A stretch of 64,000 bases of DNA from Paenibacillus mendelii (GCF_024498075.1 NZ_JANHOF010000021.1:20665-84664), one strand, 5' to 3'. Positions 24,576 to 34,057 are shown, numbered from the stretch's first letter. The notes: generated from the letters alone by a model not told the origin. Translations and numbers: made by a program.

Positions 24576-24903
24576 GTCATCCGACAATGAAAACGGCAAT
24601 CAGACTAAGATGCCAGAGGAATTTCTAAATACCATAACCGAATACACCGATATTACAGTCAGGCCTACAAAAGGTTTTGAAGAATCCGGTTTGTACAAGC
24701 CCATGATCCTTACCTATACAGATGAGTTAGGCATAGACTACAGTAACGACAATGACGTCATGAAAGCTGAGATCCTGTAAGGAGCTATCACGTCAGGTGT
24801 TATGGTTGGGTCCGATGGGAAGTTCCGTCCAAACGCTAAGGTCACTCGGGCGGAAGCCGTTACTATCTTGCACAGGGTTTACACCGACATAGTAAATAAT
24901 TAA
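24568..24903 (+). pseudogene. S-layer-homology (SLH) domain protein, C-terminal remnant
   Basis: The frame reads about 70 residues to a TAA at 24778-24780. It then continues in the same frame with ITSGVMVGSDGKFRPNAKVT and RAEAVTILHRVYTDIVNN to 24903. The second part is a standard SLH repeat end (G-x-F-x-P-x-x-x-x-TRAEA). SLH domains attach proteins to secondary cell-wall polymers. The internal stop and missing N-terminus indicate a pseudogene. Confidence 0.6.
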
Positions 24904-24950
24904 GCAGACACTTAAAAGTTTAGTAGCAAGATTAAAAGCATCTATAAATA

Positions 24951-24991
24951 ATAATAATAGGATCGGTCACTGCGACCGATCCTATTATTAT
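24951..24991. terminator. strong bidirectional terminator
   Basis: A perfect 18-bp stem (ATAATAATAGGATCGGTC with its complement) and a 5-base loop ACTGC. The A/T-rich base of the stem gives T-rich ends on both strands. It follows the SLH remnant and has outlived its gene. Confidence 0.8.
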
Positions 24992-25640
24992 GTCGGGTGA
25001 CAAGGCATACATCTTCTAACCGGTGAAAGTCTGGTCACGGCAGGGGCCAAGCCCCTGTGTAGCTAGGGTACTTGCGTATGACGAAATCTGTGCGTAAACG
25101 CGTATCAACGAATGTACCTGCCAGAGACAGAACAGTAACATACCATGACGTAACTTGATGAGAATCAAGCCGCATCGTACAAAAAGACCTCGCTAGAGGA
25201 TGGTGTTGTTTCACCGGTTCTGGCGAATATCTATCTGAGCTAATTCGACATTCTGTGGGGTAACGATATGGGAGCGGAATCAGGGAACTCACGCGCTACG
25301 TGGATGACCTCGTCTTTGTAAGCAAGTCAACTCAGGGTTGGTGGAACTATTTCTATACGGCCTACAGCCAGCAGAAAATGGTGAAGTTGGATAGGTATAT
25401 TTGGCGAAGAAGCGGCAACTCTCACACATGGATGAATGCATTTTGCGAGGTTAGGTTCTTGGCTACACAATATAGACCAAAACGCTCTTGTAATCTTCAT
25501 GTACATGAATGATGAACATCGGAAAGACCGCATAAGGGAAAATCTCACGTACGGTTTGATGAGGAGGGGCAGAATTTATCTGCCCATTACTCTAGAGCGA
25601 AAGGAATGGGTTAACGGCTAAGTGGTAGGCGGAGGAGTGG
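24992..25640 (+). mobile_element. degraded group II intron
   Basis: A second intron relic, plus strand. The left part (about 25010-25075) has CCGGTGAAAGTCTGGTCACGG-like sequence typical of intron RNA before the ORF. Around 25200-25240 is GVVSPVLANIYLS (reverse transcriptase block 4), then LTRYVDDLVFVSK (YVDD catalytic box, 25290-25330). The maturase stretch GWWNYF plus KLDRYIWRR and a domain-V-like hairpin (about 25515-25565, ACGTACGGTTTGATGAGG) follow. Large internal deletions and stops make it dead. It is more decayed than the intron at 6034. Confidence 0.65.
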
Positions 25641-26245
25641 CTCAACTTCTGCTTTGTAACCAGGTTTTTTCGGCTACAGGTGGTTGTTGCCTCTCGAACT
25701 ACTGCGCGACTCGAAGCTTCGGAAGTTCGTGCTACGCGCGATGCCGCTGCTCTGCATGCCGGCATTAAATATTAAACCGTAGGCCGGTTGATTTCCCGAT
25801 GTTGAAGTCAGTAATTCGTTAGCGATGAAGGCCACACATGCACTGTTAACAATCAGGATATGTTGCGGATAAAAGTCTTTAATACTTTTGTACTTGACTA
25901 TGAGGTGGTACGTACTTCGGCACCGGCTTGGATACACTTAAGCGGCGGCTTGCAGATGACAAAAATTAGGATACGTTCGAGATCTGCGTCATGGTTCACG
26001 GTAAGGATGCTGAACAAATCTGGGAACAATAACTTAAAAGCCGAGACAGTACCCAATCGATATTCGCAAAATATCAGAAAGTGAAAAAAATCTGTTTCCA
26101 ACTGAATGGAAAACCAGCTAGCCTTAAACGAGAAATGCAAATCTGTAATTGATTCGAAGGAGTAATCGGATTTCAATTATTTAAATAGATATCGACCATA
26201 TGTAGGCAAGGAATACATTAACATCTCAAATTGGGACGCGGAATA
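25641..26245. other. decayed interval without an intact gene
   Basis: Two protein-like traces are visible on the plus strand. About 25665-25778 reads GFFGYRWLLPLELLRDSKLR then KFVLRAMPLLCMPALNIKP and a stop. About 25913-26187 reads YFGTGLDTLKRRLADDKN, stop, DTFEICVMVHGKDAEQIWEQ, stop, and continues to FQLFK. I recognise neither family. They are best read as gene fragments. Confidence 0.3.
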
Positions 26246-26284
26246 AAAGGGCCCGAGCGTCCTGTCGTTGGACTTTCGGGCCTT
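26246..26284 (-). terminator. terminator of the YesM-type kinase pseudogene
   Basis: On the minus strand AAGGCCCGA pairs with TCGGGCCCTT and runs into TTTTATT. It lies 35 bases beyond the kinase stop. Confidence 0.7.
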
Positions 26285-26318
26285 GGCGTCGACGGCGAGA
26301 TCGGCTTTGATCGAAAAT

Positions 26319-28127
26319 CTAGTGGGGGGAAATCTTTATTTTTAACAGCGCTTTCGTGCCCCTTCCCGGCTCCGAGGTCAGCGTGACTCCCGCGCCGTTG
26401 TCACGAGAAAACAAGCGAAGGCGTTCGTTCACGTTGAATAGACCATAGCTCTCGGCAAATTCACCCGGAGGAGGAGGTACGAGCAATCGTTCGAGACGTT
26501 CCGGAGGCATGCCTACGCCGTCGTCCTCGATGCCGATCAGCAGCCACGCTCCCTCAACTCTGGTGGATATTGCGATCGTGCCACGTTTCGGCCGTTTTCG
26601 GTGAATGCCGTGCAGGACCGCATTTTCGACGATCGGCTGGAGAGTCAGCTTCGGCAGGCGGCAGGCGAGAAGCGATTCCTCGATATCGTAGACCATCTCA
26701 ATGCCTCCGTCGTCCCGCGTGTTATGAATGTGCATGTACGACCGGATCAATTGAAGCTCCTCGGCGAGGGTGACGACGTCGCGGCCTTTGTTCAAGCTTA
26801 GCCGGAAGTAGGTGGAGAGCGCCTCTATCAGATCGCTGATTTCTCCGGCTCCGCGACGGATGGCCATCCAGTTCATGCTGTCCAGTGTATTATACAGGAA
26901 ATGCGGATCGATCTGGGCTTGGAGCGCCTTCAGTTGAGCGTCCCGTTCGTGCAGCTTGGACAAGTACGATTCCGCCGTCAGGTCGTGCACGGTCCGAACC
27001 ATGCGGGAGATCGCGCTCTCGAGCTGCCGTAGGTCCCCTTTCGGCTTCGGCAGGCTGCCGTCGAAATGTGCAGAGCCTTCGGCTTTTAGGCTGCGGATCA
27101 TTTCCCGAATTCGTTTGCTGAGACTTTCGGCCGCCGCCGCGAACGCGAGCACGAGGAAAAAGATAAAGACGATGGAGCCGATCCCGAGCAGCAGCACAGC
27201 GGAGATTTTCGTCAGGACGACGCTCTTACCGGATAGCTCTGACGTCGGTAGCTTGGCGACAATCGTCCAATCTGTACCCGGAATCCGGCGGAACAGGAAG
27301 GAGTACGTCCCCTGATCGTCCTGGAAGATGCCTTCCGGCGATTCCGCCAGCAGCTCCATCTGGCCGACGGTCAGATCGGCGGGTTTGCCAAACCGTTCCT
27401 CGTCCGGGTGGGAGACGAGCCGGCGATCGCTGTCCACGACGAACACTTCTTGAGAAGGAGAGAGGGAAACCCGGTTCAAAATCGCCCTGATGTCGTCCGC
27501 CTTGCTATCCACAGACAGCACCCCGATAATCGTCTTGTAGTGTAGCGGATCGTGAAGCATGCGCACGGCGGATACGACGTCGGCGTCGGGTTCTCCCAGA
27601 TAAGACTGGCGGTACGTTCCCCGCCAGATGTTCACCCCATTCCGCGAAGTCATGTCGCGATACCAGGAGGCCCCGCGATCCAAGTCTTCCAGCGAAAAGA
27701 AACGAACCCCTTCTCGCGAGTACGTCAGCTTCGGGTCGACGAACAGGCGGAACCGGTGGATGCCCCGGTTCCGCTCCGCGCTGGTCACCAGCTTCTCAAG
27801 CGCTTGAAAATGCCAGTACTGCTCGAACGCGGGTTCATTTGTGCCGCTCAAATAGTCGACGATATCCTGGTTGGCGAGCAAACTGTCCGAGACGCTCGCG
27901 ACGTTGTCCAGTCCGTTCGAGATATTATACTCTGCCTGGTTCAGCGTCTGTAGCATCGAATCGCTCATCTCCCGTTCGATGATGCCGGATGTCTACCAGT
28001 AATAGAGATAAAACAGCAGACAGCCCGGCAATAAGACAACACCGACGTAGATCGCGATCGCTTTTTTCGTGACGCTCGCGCCGGAGAACGCCCGCAAGTA
28101 CCCCTTCAGCCATCTCCAACCGTTCAT
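26319..28127 (-). pseudogene. YesM-type sensor histidine kinase interrupted by an amber codon
   Basis: Read through, this is a 602-residue kinase. The N-terminus includes an inner-membrane helix (YVGVVLLPGCLLFYLYYW), an extracellular cache-like sensor, a second helix near residue 295, the phospho-acceptor region with QAQIDPHFLYNTLDSMNWMA, and the ATPase domain (PIVENAVLHGI, GIEDDGVGM). After YYW a TAG at 27993-27995 breaks the frame 45 codons in. A CAG (Gln) at this point would restore it. Without read-through only a form starting at 27968, lacking the first membrane helix, could be made. The start overlaps the stop of the regulator fragment upstream (ATGA). Confidence 0.85.
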
Positions 28128-28558
28128 AAGCCGCGCTCCCGGAACTCGCCCGGCGTATAGCCCGTTTGCCTCTTGAACAGCTTTCCGAAATACCCTGGAT
28201 CCTTGTACCCGACCGCGTAACAGACGTCGTAAGGCTTGTTCGCGGGATCGGCCAGCAGCCGTTTCGCCACGGCTATCCGCGTCTCGACGACGTATTCGTT
28301 CAACGTCAAACCCGTCTCTTGCTTAAACAAGAGGCAGACGTAGGTCGTAGTCAAGTAGACGGAGGAAGCGATCCGGGCGTTCGTCAAATCTTCCGCGTAA
28401 TGCCTCTCGATATATCGCCTGATATGCGCCACGACGTTGTGCGTCTTTTTCTCGCGCTTGTCCGAGATTTCGGCGTACGTCAAACTCAGATGACGAACGG
28501 CCTCTACGCTCAGCTCACCGACCGTCTCGGCCGAAGCAATTGCTTGCCACAACCGCAA
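28124..28558 (-). pseudogene. YesN-type AraC response regulator, C-terminal fragment
   Basis: About 144 residues remain: the AraC DNA-binding domain with both helix-turn-helices (LTNARIASSVYLTTTYVCLL and DVCYAVGYKDPGYFGKLFKR, then QTGYTPGEFR). The receiver domain and linker (about 380 residues) are gone; the junction lies at about 28560, where the SUKH-like fragment begins on the other strand. It was the partner of the amber-interrupted kinase. Without the receiver, any protein made would be uncoupled from phosphorylation. Confidence 0.8.
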
Positions 28559-28577
28559 CTCGCTCTCTTCCAGCCAT

Positions 28578-29158
28578 TTGAAACGTGTTGTCGTCTATGA
28601 TCCGGATCTCGTCAGATCCGTCAATTTGCCTGAGAAGGTAGAGGCATGCTTGCTTAAGGAAGGGATTCCTCTTATCGAGCCTGCGGATGCCGTCTTAGGC
28701 GTTCGCTTCCAATCGTTCGCGGATATGGGACTTCTGCACGCTGGCGAACGCAAGCTGCTGCCCATCGGATACGAATGGGAGCCGGAAAGCGCCATTCTGG
28801 GGCTGGCTCAAGGTTCGGGACATCTATGTTCCTTCCACCCGGCCTCCGGGCAATCAGGATTCGTTAACTCGGATATTCGTCTTTTTCTGTTGTTCTTATC
28901 CTGCGTCCGATCGTTTACAGCAAGTCACTCCGAAGGTGATCAAGTGACGATATGGACGGCGGAGGAAATGCGTGAATGACTGGCCGCCTTCCGCCGCGGT
29001 GAGATCGTCCCGCAGCGTCCGAAACGGCTGGCCTTCGACCGCAAGGCGGAGTTGACCCGGATGCGGGCTTTGTTTGAAGAGAAGGACGTGGCCAGCCTGG
29101 CAGACGAAAACCATTGGTGGAGCTGCGTGCTTGAGCAACTGGAAGACGGCTTGTTATA
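28578..29158 (+). pseudogene. SUKH-like (SUKH-4?) immunity protein, interrupted by TGA
   Basis: The frame runs to a TGA at 28977-28979 (133 residues) and continues in the same frame for 59 more codons. The order (LLPIGYEWEPESAILGLAQG, GFVNSDIRLFLLFLS, then DVASLADENHWWSCVLEQLE DGLL in parts) recalls SUKH-4 type immunity or SMI1-like proteins, which protect against polymorphic toxins. TGG (Trp) instead of TGA would give MREWLAAFRR. The true N-terminus is lost at the junction with the yesN fragment. Family assignment is moderate. Confidence 0.5.
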
Positions 29159-29255
29159 GGACTTCGCAGACGGGACCTTCCGTCCGAGTAGGAGTGGCCT
29201 TGATTACAGTTGCCAGCGGTATTATGAAATTGACTATTTCTTATACAATTATAAA

Positions 29256-29305
29256 AGGAGCTGACTCCCGCGATCGATTCATCGATAAGCGCTGAGTCAG
29301 CTCCT
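29256..29305 (-). terminator. terminator of the Bcr-type pump
   Basis: A perfect 12-bp stem, AGGAGCTGACTC with GAGTCAGCTCCT. On the minus strand it is followed by TTTTATAA. It begins 3 bases after the pump's stop codon. Confidence 0.8.
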
Positions 29306-29307
29306 GC

Positions 29308-30495
29308 TCAATTACTTCTAATTTGAAGGCTCTTGCTTACGACAACCATCATAGTGGTCAATACCAGAAAATAGACAGGCATCGTCAGCAACGATTCGTT
29401 ATGCAAAAAGCTCATACCGCTCGTAATTAAGCTAACGAGCAGGTAGTAGCCCAATCCGAATACTGCTCCGGCAGTTCCGAGCACATCTCCATAGCGGACA
29501 AGCGCGAGACTGAGACAGTTCGGAATTGCCATACCTACTCCGAGCAATAATATGAAAATGCCAATCACCATTAGTGCCATATGAACCAAAGTCGGCTGCA
29601 GGCCATTTAGCGCCAGACCAACCAAGAATAGAGCGCCAACTGCTGCAATCAGACAGCCGATCATAATGATTTTTTCCGCGGCATAGCTCTGAAGCATTCT
29701 CTTCGATGCCATCGCCCCGATGATCGAGGACAATGCCACAAAAATACCGAAAAAACCAAACCAGCCAGGACTCATCTGAAAAAAATCAATAAATATAAAC
29801 GGTGCTTCTGCGTAATAGCTGAACAAAATGCCATTCGTCACACCGATTAGAATGCCGAATGCCCAAACGCAGCCGTCTGTAAGCATCCGTTTGGCAACTG
29901 CCAGTGTGCTGATCTTCGTTATCGCAGATGCCGCACTAGTCTCAGGTAGCGAGCGCCATGTGTAGGCGAAGATCGCAATACTCATCACGACCAATGTCAT
30001 AAATACGGCGCGGAAGCCAAGCCATTGATCCATCCAGCCGCCAATTAGCGGCCCGATTGCAGGCGTAAAGGCTAGCGCCGCAGAAATTTGTGCAAACATG
30101 CCATGGCGTTTATCAGTAGCAATGCTTTCTCGCAATATCGTCTGTGTGACGACTGAGCCGGTGCTAGCACCGAAGGCTTGAATAAAACGGCTAACGAGCA
30201 GCCATTCGACAGAAGGGGAGAGGTAACATCCAATACTCCCGATGCCATAGACAACGATGCCCCATAACAGTGAAGGCCTGCGGCCAATTGCATCCGACAA
30301 TCTGCCCCAACAAAACACACCTACTGCAAATCCGAAAAAATAGATGCTTAGCGTCAACTGAATGCTATTGCCGCTGGCATGCAGCTGCTCTGCGATATCT
30401 GGTAATGACGGCGTATAGATCGTTTCGCTAATTTGCGGGAATCCTACAAGAATAATAAACAACAGCAATGATGGTGTTGAGATTTTTTGTGCCAT
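29308..30495 (-). CDS. Bcr/CflA-family multidrug efflux MFS transporter
   Basis: A 395-residue inner-membrane protein with 12 predicted helices. It opens with the family pattern ETIYTPSLPDIAEQL and has the loop 2-3 motif GRLSDAIGRRPSLLWG, then FIQAFGASTGSVVTQTILRE and GPLIGGWMDQWLGFR. The family exports drugs such as bicyclomycin, sulfonamides or chloramphenicol by proton antiport, and some members export small metabolites. The ATG at 30495 has AGGGGGCG upstream. It stands alone with its own terminator. Substrate cannot be read from the sequence. Confidence 0.88.
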   Translation of the reverse strand: MAQKISTPSLLLFIILVGFPQISETIYTPSLPDIAEQLHASGNSIQLTLSIYFFGFAVGVFCWGRLSDAIGRRPSLLWGIVVYGIGSIGCYLSPSVEWLLVSRFIQAFGASTGSVVTQTILRESIATDKRHGMFAQISAALAFTPAIGPLIGGWMDQWLGFRAVFMTLVVMSIAIFAYTWRSLPETSAASAITKISTLAVAKRMLTDGCVWAFGILIGVTNGILFSYYAEAPFIFIDFFQMSPGWFGFFGIFVALSSIIGAMASKRMLQSYAAEKIIMIGCLIAAVGALFLVGLALNGLQPTLVHMALMVIGIFILLLGVGMAIPNCLSLALVRYGDVLGTAGAVFGLGYYLLVSLITSGMSFLHNESLLTMPVYFLVLTTMMVVVSKSLQIRSN

Positions 30496-30705
30496 ATTGT
30501 TCGCCCCCTATAATTCCAAAATCTCAATATCAGGCTAAGCCTAAAGAGAAATTGGCGAAATTACGGGATCGGGGGCTTGCACTTGCTTAATCTGGAAAAT
30601 GATAACATGTTCGTTCACCTTGGCTTTTATTTATAGGGGGGACTACATAACCTAGAAGTATAGCAATTATTCGAAGCGATAACAACAGAGAAAACAGCGC
30701 AATCC

Positions 30706-30855
30706 TCACTTCGGCAAATGAATATCGACAAACTCGCTAACATCATGCTCTTTTTTGAGTGCGGTGCGCAAATAGTTTCCCTTGTCGTCTTCGGCTGTAT
30801 GACCTAGCGTATCGGCTATAAAGCCGATCGGAGCGCCATGCTTCTTGTCTGTTTA
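30706..30855 (-). pseudogene. unidentified C-terminal gene fragment
   Basis: On the minus strand about 45 codons (KKHGAPIGFIADTLGHTAED, then YLRTALKKEHDVSEFVDIHL) lead to a stop. They are preceded by an in-frame stop and no start site. The sequence looks like genuine protein but I cannot name the family. Confidence 0.35.
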
Positions 30856-30917
30856 ATGATTATGATTTTGGCTGTTGTTATAATTGTCCTCGCCGTAGGC
30901 GGATAAGTAGTATTTTT

Positions 30918-30947
30918 TGCCTTCATTTGTGTGAAGGCATATTTTTT
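30918..30947 (+). terminator. rho-independent terminator without a gene
   Basis: TGCCTTCA pairs with TGAAGGCA, six-base loop, followed by TATTTTTT. No intact gene precedes it on this strand. Confidence 0.6.
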
Positions 30948-31188
30948 GAGGTGAAGCCTTTGTATAGTGCGTTGAGCCACATAGACAGTTTCTCTGAGTT
31001 ATTTTTTGCAGTTGTATTTATTGCAGTGAATGTATTTTTTAAATTAAGAAGAACAGACGACGATTGATATTGATTCAATGAAAAACATGACTAAACTAAG
31101 GGTTTACGATAGTTCAACACCAAAACGGCTGCCACAGGGCAGCCGTCATTGCGCTAACGGCAGTTTAGTTAAACAAGAAATAGAGAAT
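30948..31188. other. gene-poor interval with a hairpin
   Basis: No gene recognised. A short frame (SALSHIDSFSELFFAVVFIA then VNVFFKLRR) at about 30960-31065 could encode a one-helix peptide but has no convincing start. A perfect 8-bp hairpin CGGCTGCC-ACAG-GGCAGCCG lies at 31126-31145, just before the second 96-bp repeat. Confidence 0.3.
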
Positions 31189-31284
31189 GAACAGCACGGA
31201 ATGTCTGGCGCAGGCGATGTGCTTCGCGCAGCTGCACCTGAAATCTGGGAGGATATCTACTGGCGTGATAACAATGATTCAAGA
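31189..31284 (+). repeat. 96-bp repeat, copy 2
   Basis: Same orientation and 95/96 identical to 18816-18911. Here the reading frame continues for 26 more codons (ITTTFCLNFFHEWLML...) to a stop at 31363-31365. The upstream side is unrelated to copy 1. Confidence 0.9.
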
Positions 31285-31456
31285 CGCATAACTACAACGT
31301 TCTGTTTGAACTTTTTCCATGAATGGCTGATGTTATCGATGAAAGAGAATCCAAAAGTTGCATGAGCTGATGTTGTACATATGAAAGTTGAAACAGACCG
31401 TATTCAGCACGAGAAGCTCAAAGTGTAAGGTTTGAATTGGTTATAATTTCGAAGAA

Positions 31457-31487
31457 AACCGTCATCTTATTAGGTGGCGTTTTTTTG
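31457..31487 (+). terminator. rho-independent terminator
   Basis: AACCGTCATCT pairs with AGGTGGCGTT (one bulge, two G-U pairs) and is followed by seven T. It insulates the IclR promoter from upstream transcription. Confidence 0.65.
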
Positions 31488-31500
31488 TTTTTAATAACTA

Positions 31501-31530
31501 ATTGCGTAATGCAATAATTATTCCTATAAT
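31501..31530 (+). promoter_or_regulatory. promoter of iclR gene with overlapping palindrome
   Basis: TTGCGT (31502-31507), 17 bases, TATAAT (31525-31530). The -35 box lies inside ATTGC-GTAAT-GCAAT (31501-31515), a perfect inverted repeat. An IclR-type dimer bound here would repress its own gene; this is an inference from position. Confidence 0.6.
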
Positions 31531-31564
31531 ATGATAATAGATATTGTAAAATGGTGGTGATTAA

Positions 31565-32377
31565 GTGAAGGATAGTGGAATCCAAGCGCCGACACAAAGT
31601 GTAGTACGAGCATTAACTATTTTATCTTGTTTTTCAGATGAGCAACCAGAGGTGAGAGTGAGTGATGTTGCTAAACAGTTGGATTTAACCATTAGTAATG
31701 TTTCGCGACTGTTAGCGACGATGGAAGCGATGGGATACGTTGAGAAGGATGAACTCTCTGGATTCTATCGATTAGGGACGAAAATTGTCACCTTGGGTGG
31801 AATAGCTTTGAATAATTACGACATTCGTAAGCAGGCACTACCGGAATTGCACGCATTAGAGCAGCAGCTCGGATTGGGTGCGAATCTCGCTATGTTAAAA
31901 GAAAACCAAATTTTCTATTTAGCTCACGTCGATAGTCATCATTCACCGCGAATGTACACGTTGATCGGCAGAAGCAATCCATTGCATTGTACAGGAATTG
32001 GCAAAGTACTGTTAGCGCACATGGGTAGTGACCAACTTGAGAAGGCGTTATCTTCGGATCAGTTATTCGCTTATACAAGCAAGACCTTAACGAGCAAGGA
32101 ACAGCTTATGGAACAGCTTCAGTGGATTCGCGAACGCGGATATGCGATGGAAGATGAAGAATTGGCATTAGGCAGAGCGTGTCTTGCAGCGCCTGTTCGG
32201 AATCGTATGGGAGATGTGATTGCGGGCATCAGTATTTCAGGTTCATTATCTGAGATCCGCCTGGAGCAAAGAGAGCAGGAGCTGAGTCGAATTTTAATCG
32301 AGGTGTCTGATCATATTTCGATGAAGATGGGCTATATTACAAGCTCTTCTCATTCGAATCGTCTACTCAACCCCTAA
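31565..32377 (+). CDS. IclR-family transcriptional regulator
   Basis: A 270-residue regulator. Residues about 12-65 are a winged helix-turn-helix (VVRALTILSCFSDEQPEVRV, DVAKQLDLTISNVSRLLATM) and about 80-255 the GAF-like effector domain with HCTGIGKVLLAH and the late GRACLAAPVRNRMGDVIAGI motif. Start GTG at 31565 follows GGTGGTG. It lies 28 bases ahead of the galactonokinase gene, and IclR proteins (for example KdgR) commonly control 2-keto-3-deoxy sugar-acid pathways, so it probably senses such an intermediate. Confidence 0.85.
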   Translation: MKDSGIQAPTQSVVRALTILSCFSDEQPEVRVSDVAKQLDLTISNVSRLLATMEAMGYVEKDELSGFYRLGTKIVTLGGIALNNYDIRKQALPELHALEQQLGLGANLAMLKENQIFYLAHVDSHHSPRMYTLIGRSNPLHCTGIGKVLLAHMGSDQLEKALSSDQLFAYTSKTLTSKEQLMEQLQWIRERGYAMEDEELALGRACLAAPVRNRMGDVIAGISISGSLSEIRLEQREQELSRILIEVSDHISMKMGYITSSSHSNRLLNP

Positions 32378-32405
32378 GTGACAACACGAGAGGAGTAATG
32401 CCATT

Positions 32406-33395
32406 ATGAAATTGTTATTAGTCATTGATTCTGGTACAACGAATAGCCGTATCCGTTTAACCGATGGCACTAATGTCTTGGCTACCGTTAGCCGTCCTGT
32501 TGGTGCGAAAGATGTTGCTGTCACCGGAAGTACACAAGTATTGGAGGCTGCCTTACGAGAAGCGATTGAGGAACTTCTCACAGCGCAGCAGCTTACGATG
32601 GATGAGATCGAATCGATTATTGCCTCTGGCATGATTACATCCAATATGGGATTGTTAGAAATTCCTCATCTCCCTGCACCTGCGGGAATCGACGAAATGA
32701 AAGCAGGAATGATTAGTCGGACCTATCCATCCGTTACAGATCGTCCGATTTTGTTTGTTCCCGGGATAAAAACAGGATTTCAAGCAGATGCGAATCTCAT
32801 GGAGAAAGATATGATGCGCGGAGAAGAGGCGGAGATTATCGGTTATTTGCATGAAATTGGCGAAGCGGCTCAGGAGCCGATGCTATTCATGCACTATGGT
32901 TCTCACCATAAAGGCATTTTGCTTGAAAATGGTCGAATCGTAGGCTGTGCAACCTCGGTTACGGGTGAATTGATGATGGCGATTCAGCAGCAGACGATAT
33001 TGAAGAATAGCCTTGTGTCACCATCTGACGTATTGCCTGATCTAGCGATTGTAAAGCAAGGACTTGCGATCGCCAGAGCATCTGGCTTCGGACATGCTTT
33101 GTTCCGTTCTCGGATTATGCATGTCATGGATGGTGAAGATAAGCAAGCTGCTACAAGCTTGTTTCTGGGTGCTCTAATCGCTTTGGATATGGCGATGCTT
33201 GAGCAAATGATGACGGCAGAGACGAAGCACATTGTTTTGTATGGTAAAGAGCTTTTTCCTTCACTATTCCGTATCCTTCTGAATGAGCAGTACCCGCATA
33301 TGAGGGTGACTGTCATTTCGGAAGCTTTGTCAGATCAATTGAGCGCCAAAGGCGCTGTTCAATTATATCAAGCTTACAAGGAGGGACTAAACTAA
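32406..33395 (+). CDS. dgoK: 2-dehydro-3-deoxygalactonokinase
   Basis: A 329-residue sugar-acid kinase of the DgoK family. The phosphate-binding start LLVIDSGTTNSRIRLTDG, then SGMITSNMGLLEIPH, FVPGIKTGF, DMMRGEEAEIIGYL and FMHYGSHHKGILLENGRIVG are family motifs. It phosphorylates 2-keto-3-deoxygalactonate (and perhaps gluconate) with ATP to the 6-phosphate, the substrate of the next gene's aldolase. The stop and the next start share one base (TAATG). RBS GGAG precedes the ATG. Confidence 0.85.
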   Translation: MKLLLVIDSGTTNSRIRLTDGTNVLATVSRPVGAKDVAVTGSTQVLEAALREAIEELLTAQQLTMDEIESIIASGMITSNMGLLEIPHLPAPAGIDEMKAGMISRTYPSVTDRPILFVPGIKTGFQADANLMEKDMMRGEEAEIIGYLHEIGEAAQEPMLFMHYGSHHKGILLENGRIVGCATSVTGELMMAIQQQTILKNSLVSPSDVLPDLAIVKQGLAIARASGFGHALFRSRIMHVMDGEDKQAATSLFLGALIALDMAMLEQMMTAETKHIVLYGKELFPSLFRILLNEQYPHMRVTVISEALSDQLSAKGAVQLYQAYKEGLN

Positions 33396-34057
33396 TGGTG
33401 ACATCATCTTTATTACTTCCATTAGAACAGCATAAAGTCGTTGTTATTATTCGAGGCATTGCACCAGCTTACATGAGCGATTTGTTCCAAGCTTTGTATG
33501 ACGGCGGTATCCGCATGGCAGAAATCACTTTGAATTCAGAGCACGCATTGGAATCGATCAGCATGATGCGCAAAGCATATGACGGACGAATGATGGTCGG
33601 AGCGGGTACAGTGCTGAATGAAGCTAGTGCCAAAGATGCGATTGCTGCTGGTGCACAATTTCTTGTTTCGCCGAACGTGGATGAAGGCATGATTCGTTAT
33701 GCTGTTGCGAATGGTGTTCTTCCTTTGCCAGGAGCGATGACGGCAACTGAAGTGGTTCAAGCTGTGCGCTTCGGTTCGCCGGTAGTCAAAATCTTCCCTT
33801 GCTCCAGTCTTGGCCCTAACTATATAAAAGAATTGAAGGGACCACTGAACGATATTCCTATGCTTGCTGTTGGTGGGATCAATGAAGATAACGTTGCTGC
33901 ATACATGAAGGCGGGAGCCATCGGTGTAGGAATTGGCGGCAGCATGGTTAACAAAGAATGGATCCATTCAGGACGCTTTGATTTGATACGAGACTATGCG
34001 ACTATGCTTAGAGCGAGTATGGGAATAATGGAAACAATAATCGACACTCACACATAG
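33395..34057 (+). CDS. KDPG/KDPGal aldolase
   Basis: A 220-residue class I aldolase of the Eda/DgoA family. Visible motifs are VVIIRGI at the start, the general base in MAEITLNS, VGAGTVLNEASAKDAIAAGA, LPLPGAMTATE, the Schiff-base lysine in VVKIFPCSSLGP, and MLAVGGINEDNV. It cleaves 2-keto-3-deoxy-6-phospho-galactonate or -gluconate to pyruvate and glyceraldehyde-3-phosphate. Pairing with DgoK favours the galactonate isomer (DgoA). Directly coupled to the kinase gene. Confidence 0.87.
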   Translation: MVTSSLLLPLEQHKVVVIIRGIAPAYMSDLFQALYDGGIRMAEITLNSEHALESISMMRKAYDGRMMVGAGTVLNEASAKDAIAAGAQFLVSPNVDEGMIRYAVANGVLPLPGAMTATEVVQAVRFGSPVVKIFPCSSLGPNYIKELKGPLNDIPMLAVGGINEDNVAAYMKAGAIGVGIGGSMVNKEWIHSGRFDLIRDYATMLRASMGIMETIIDTHT

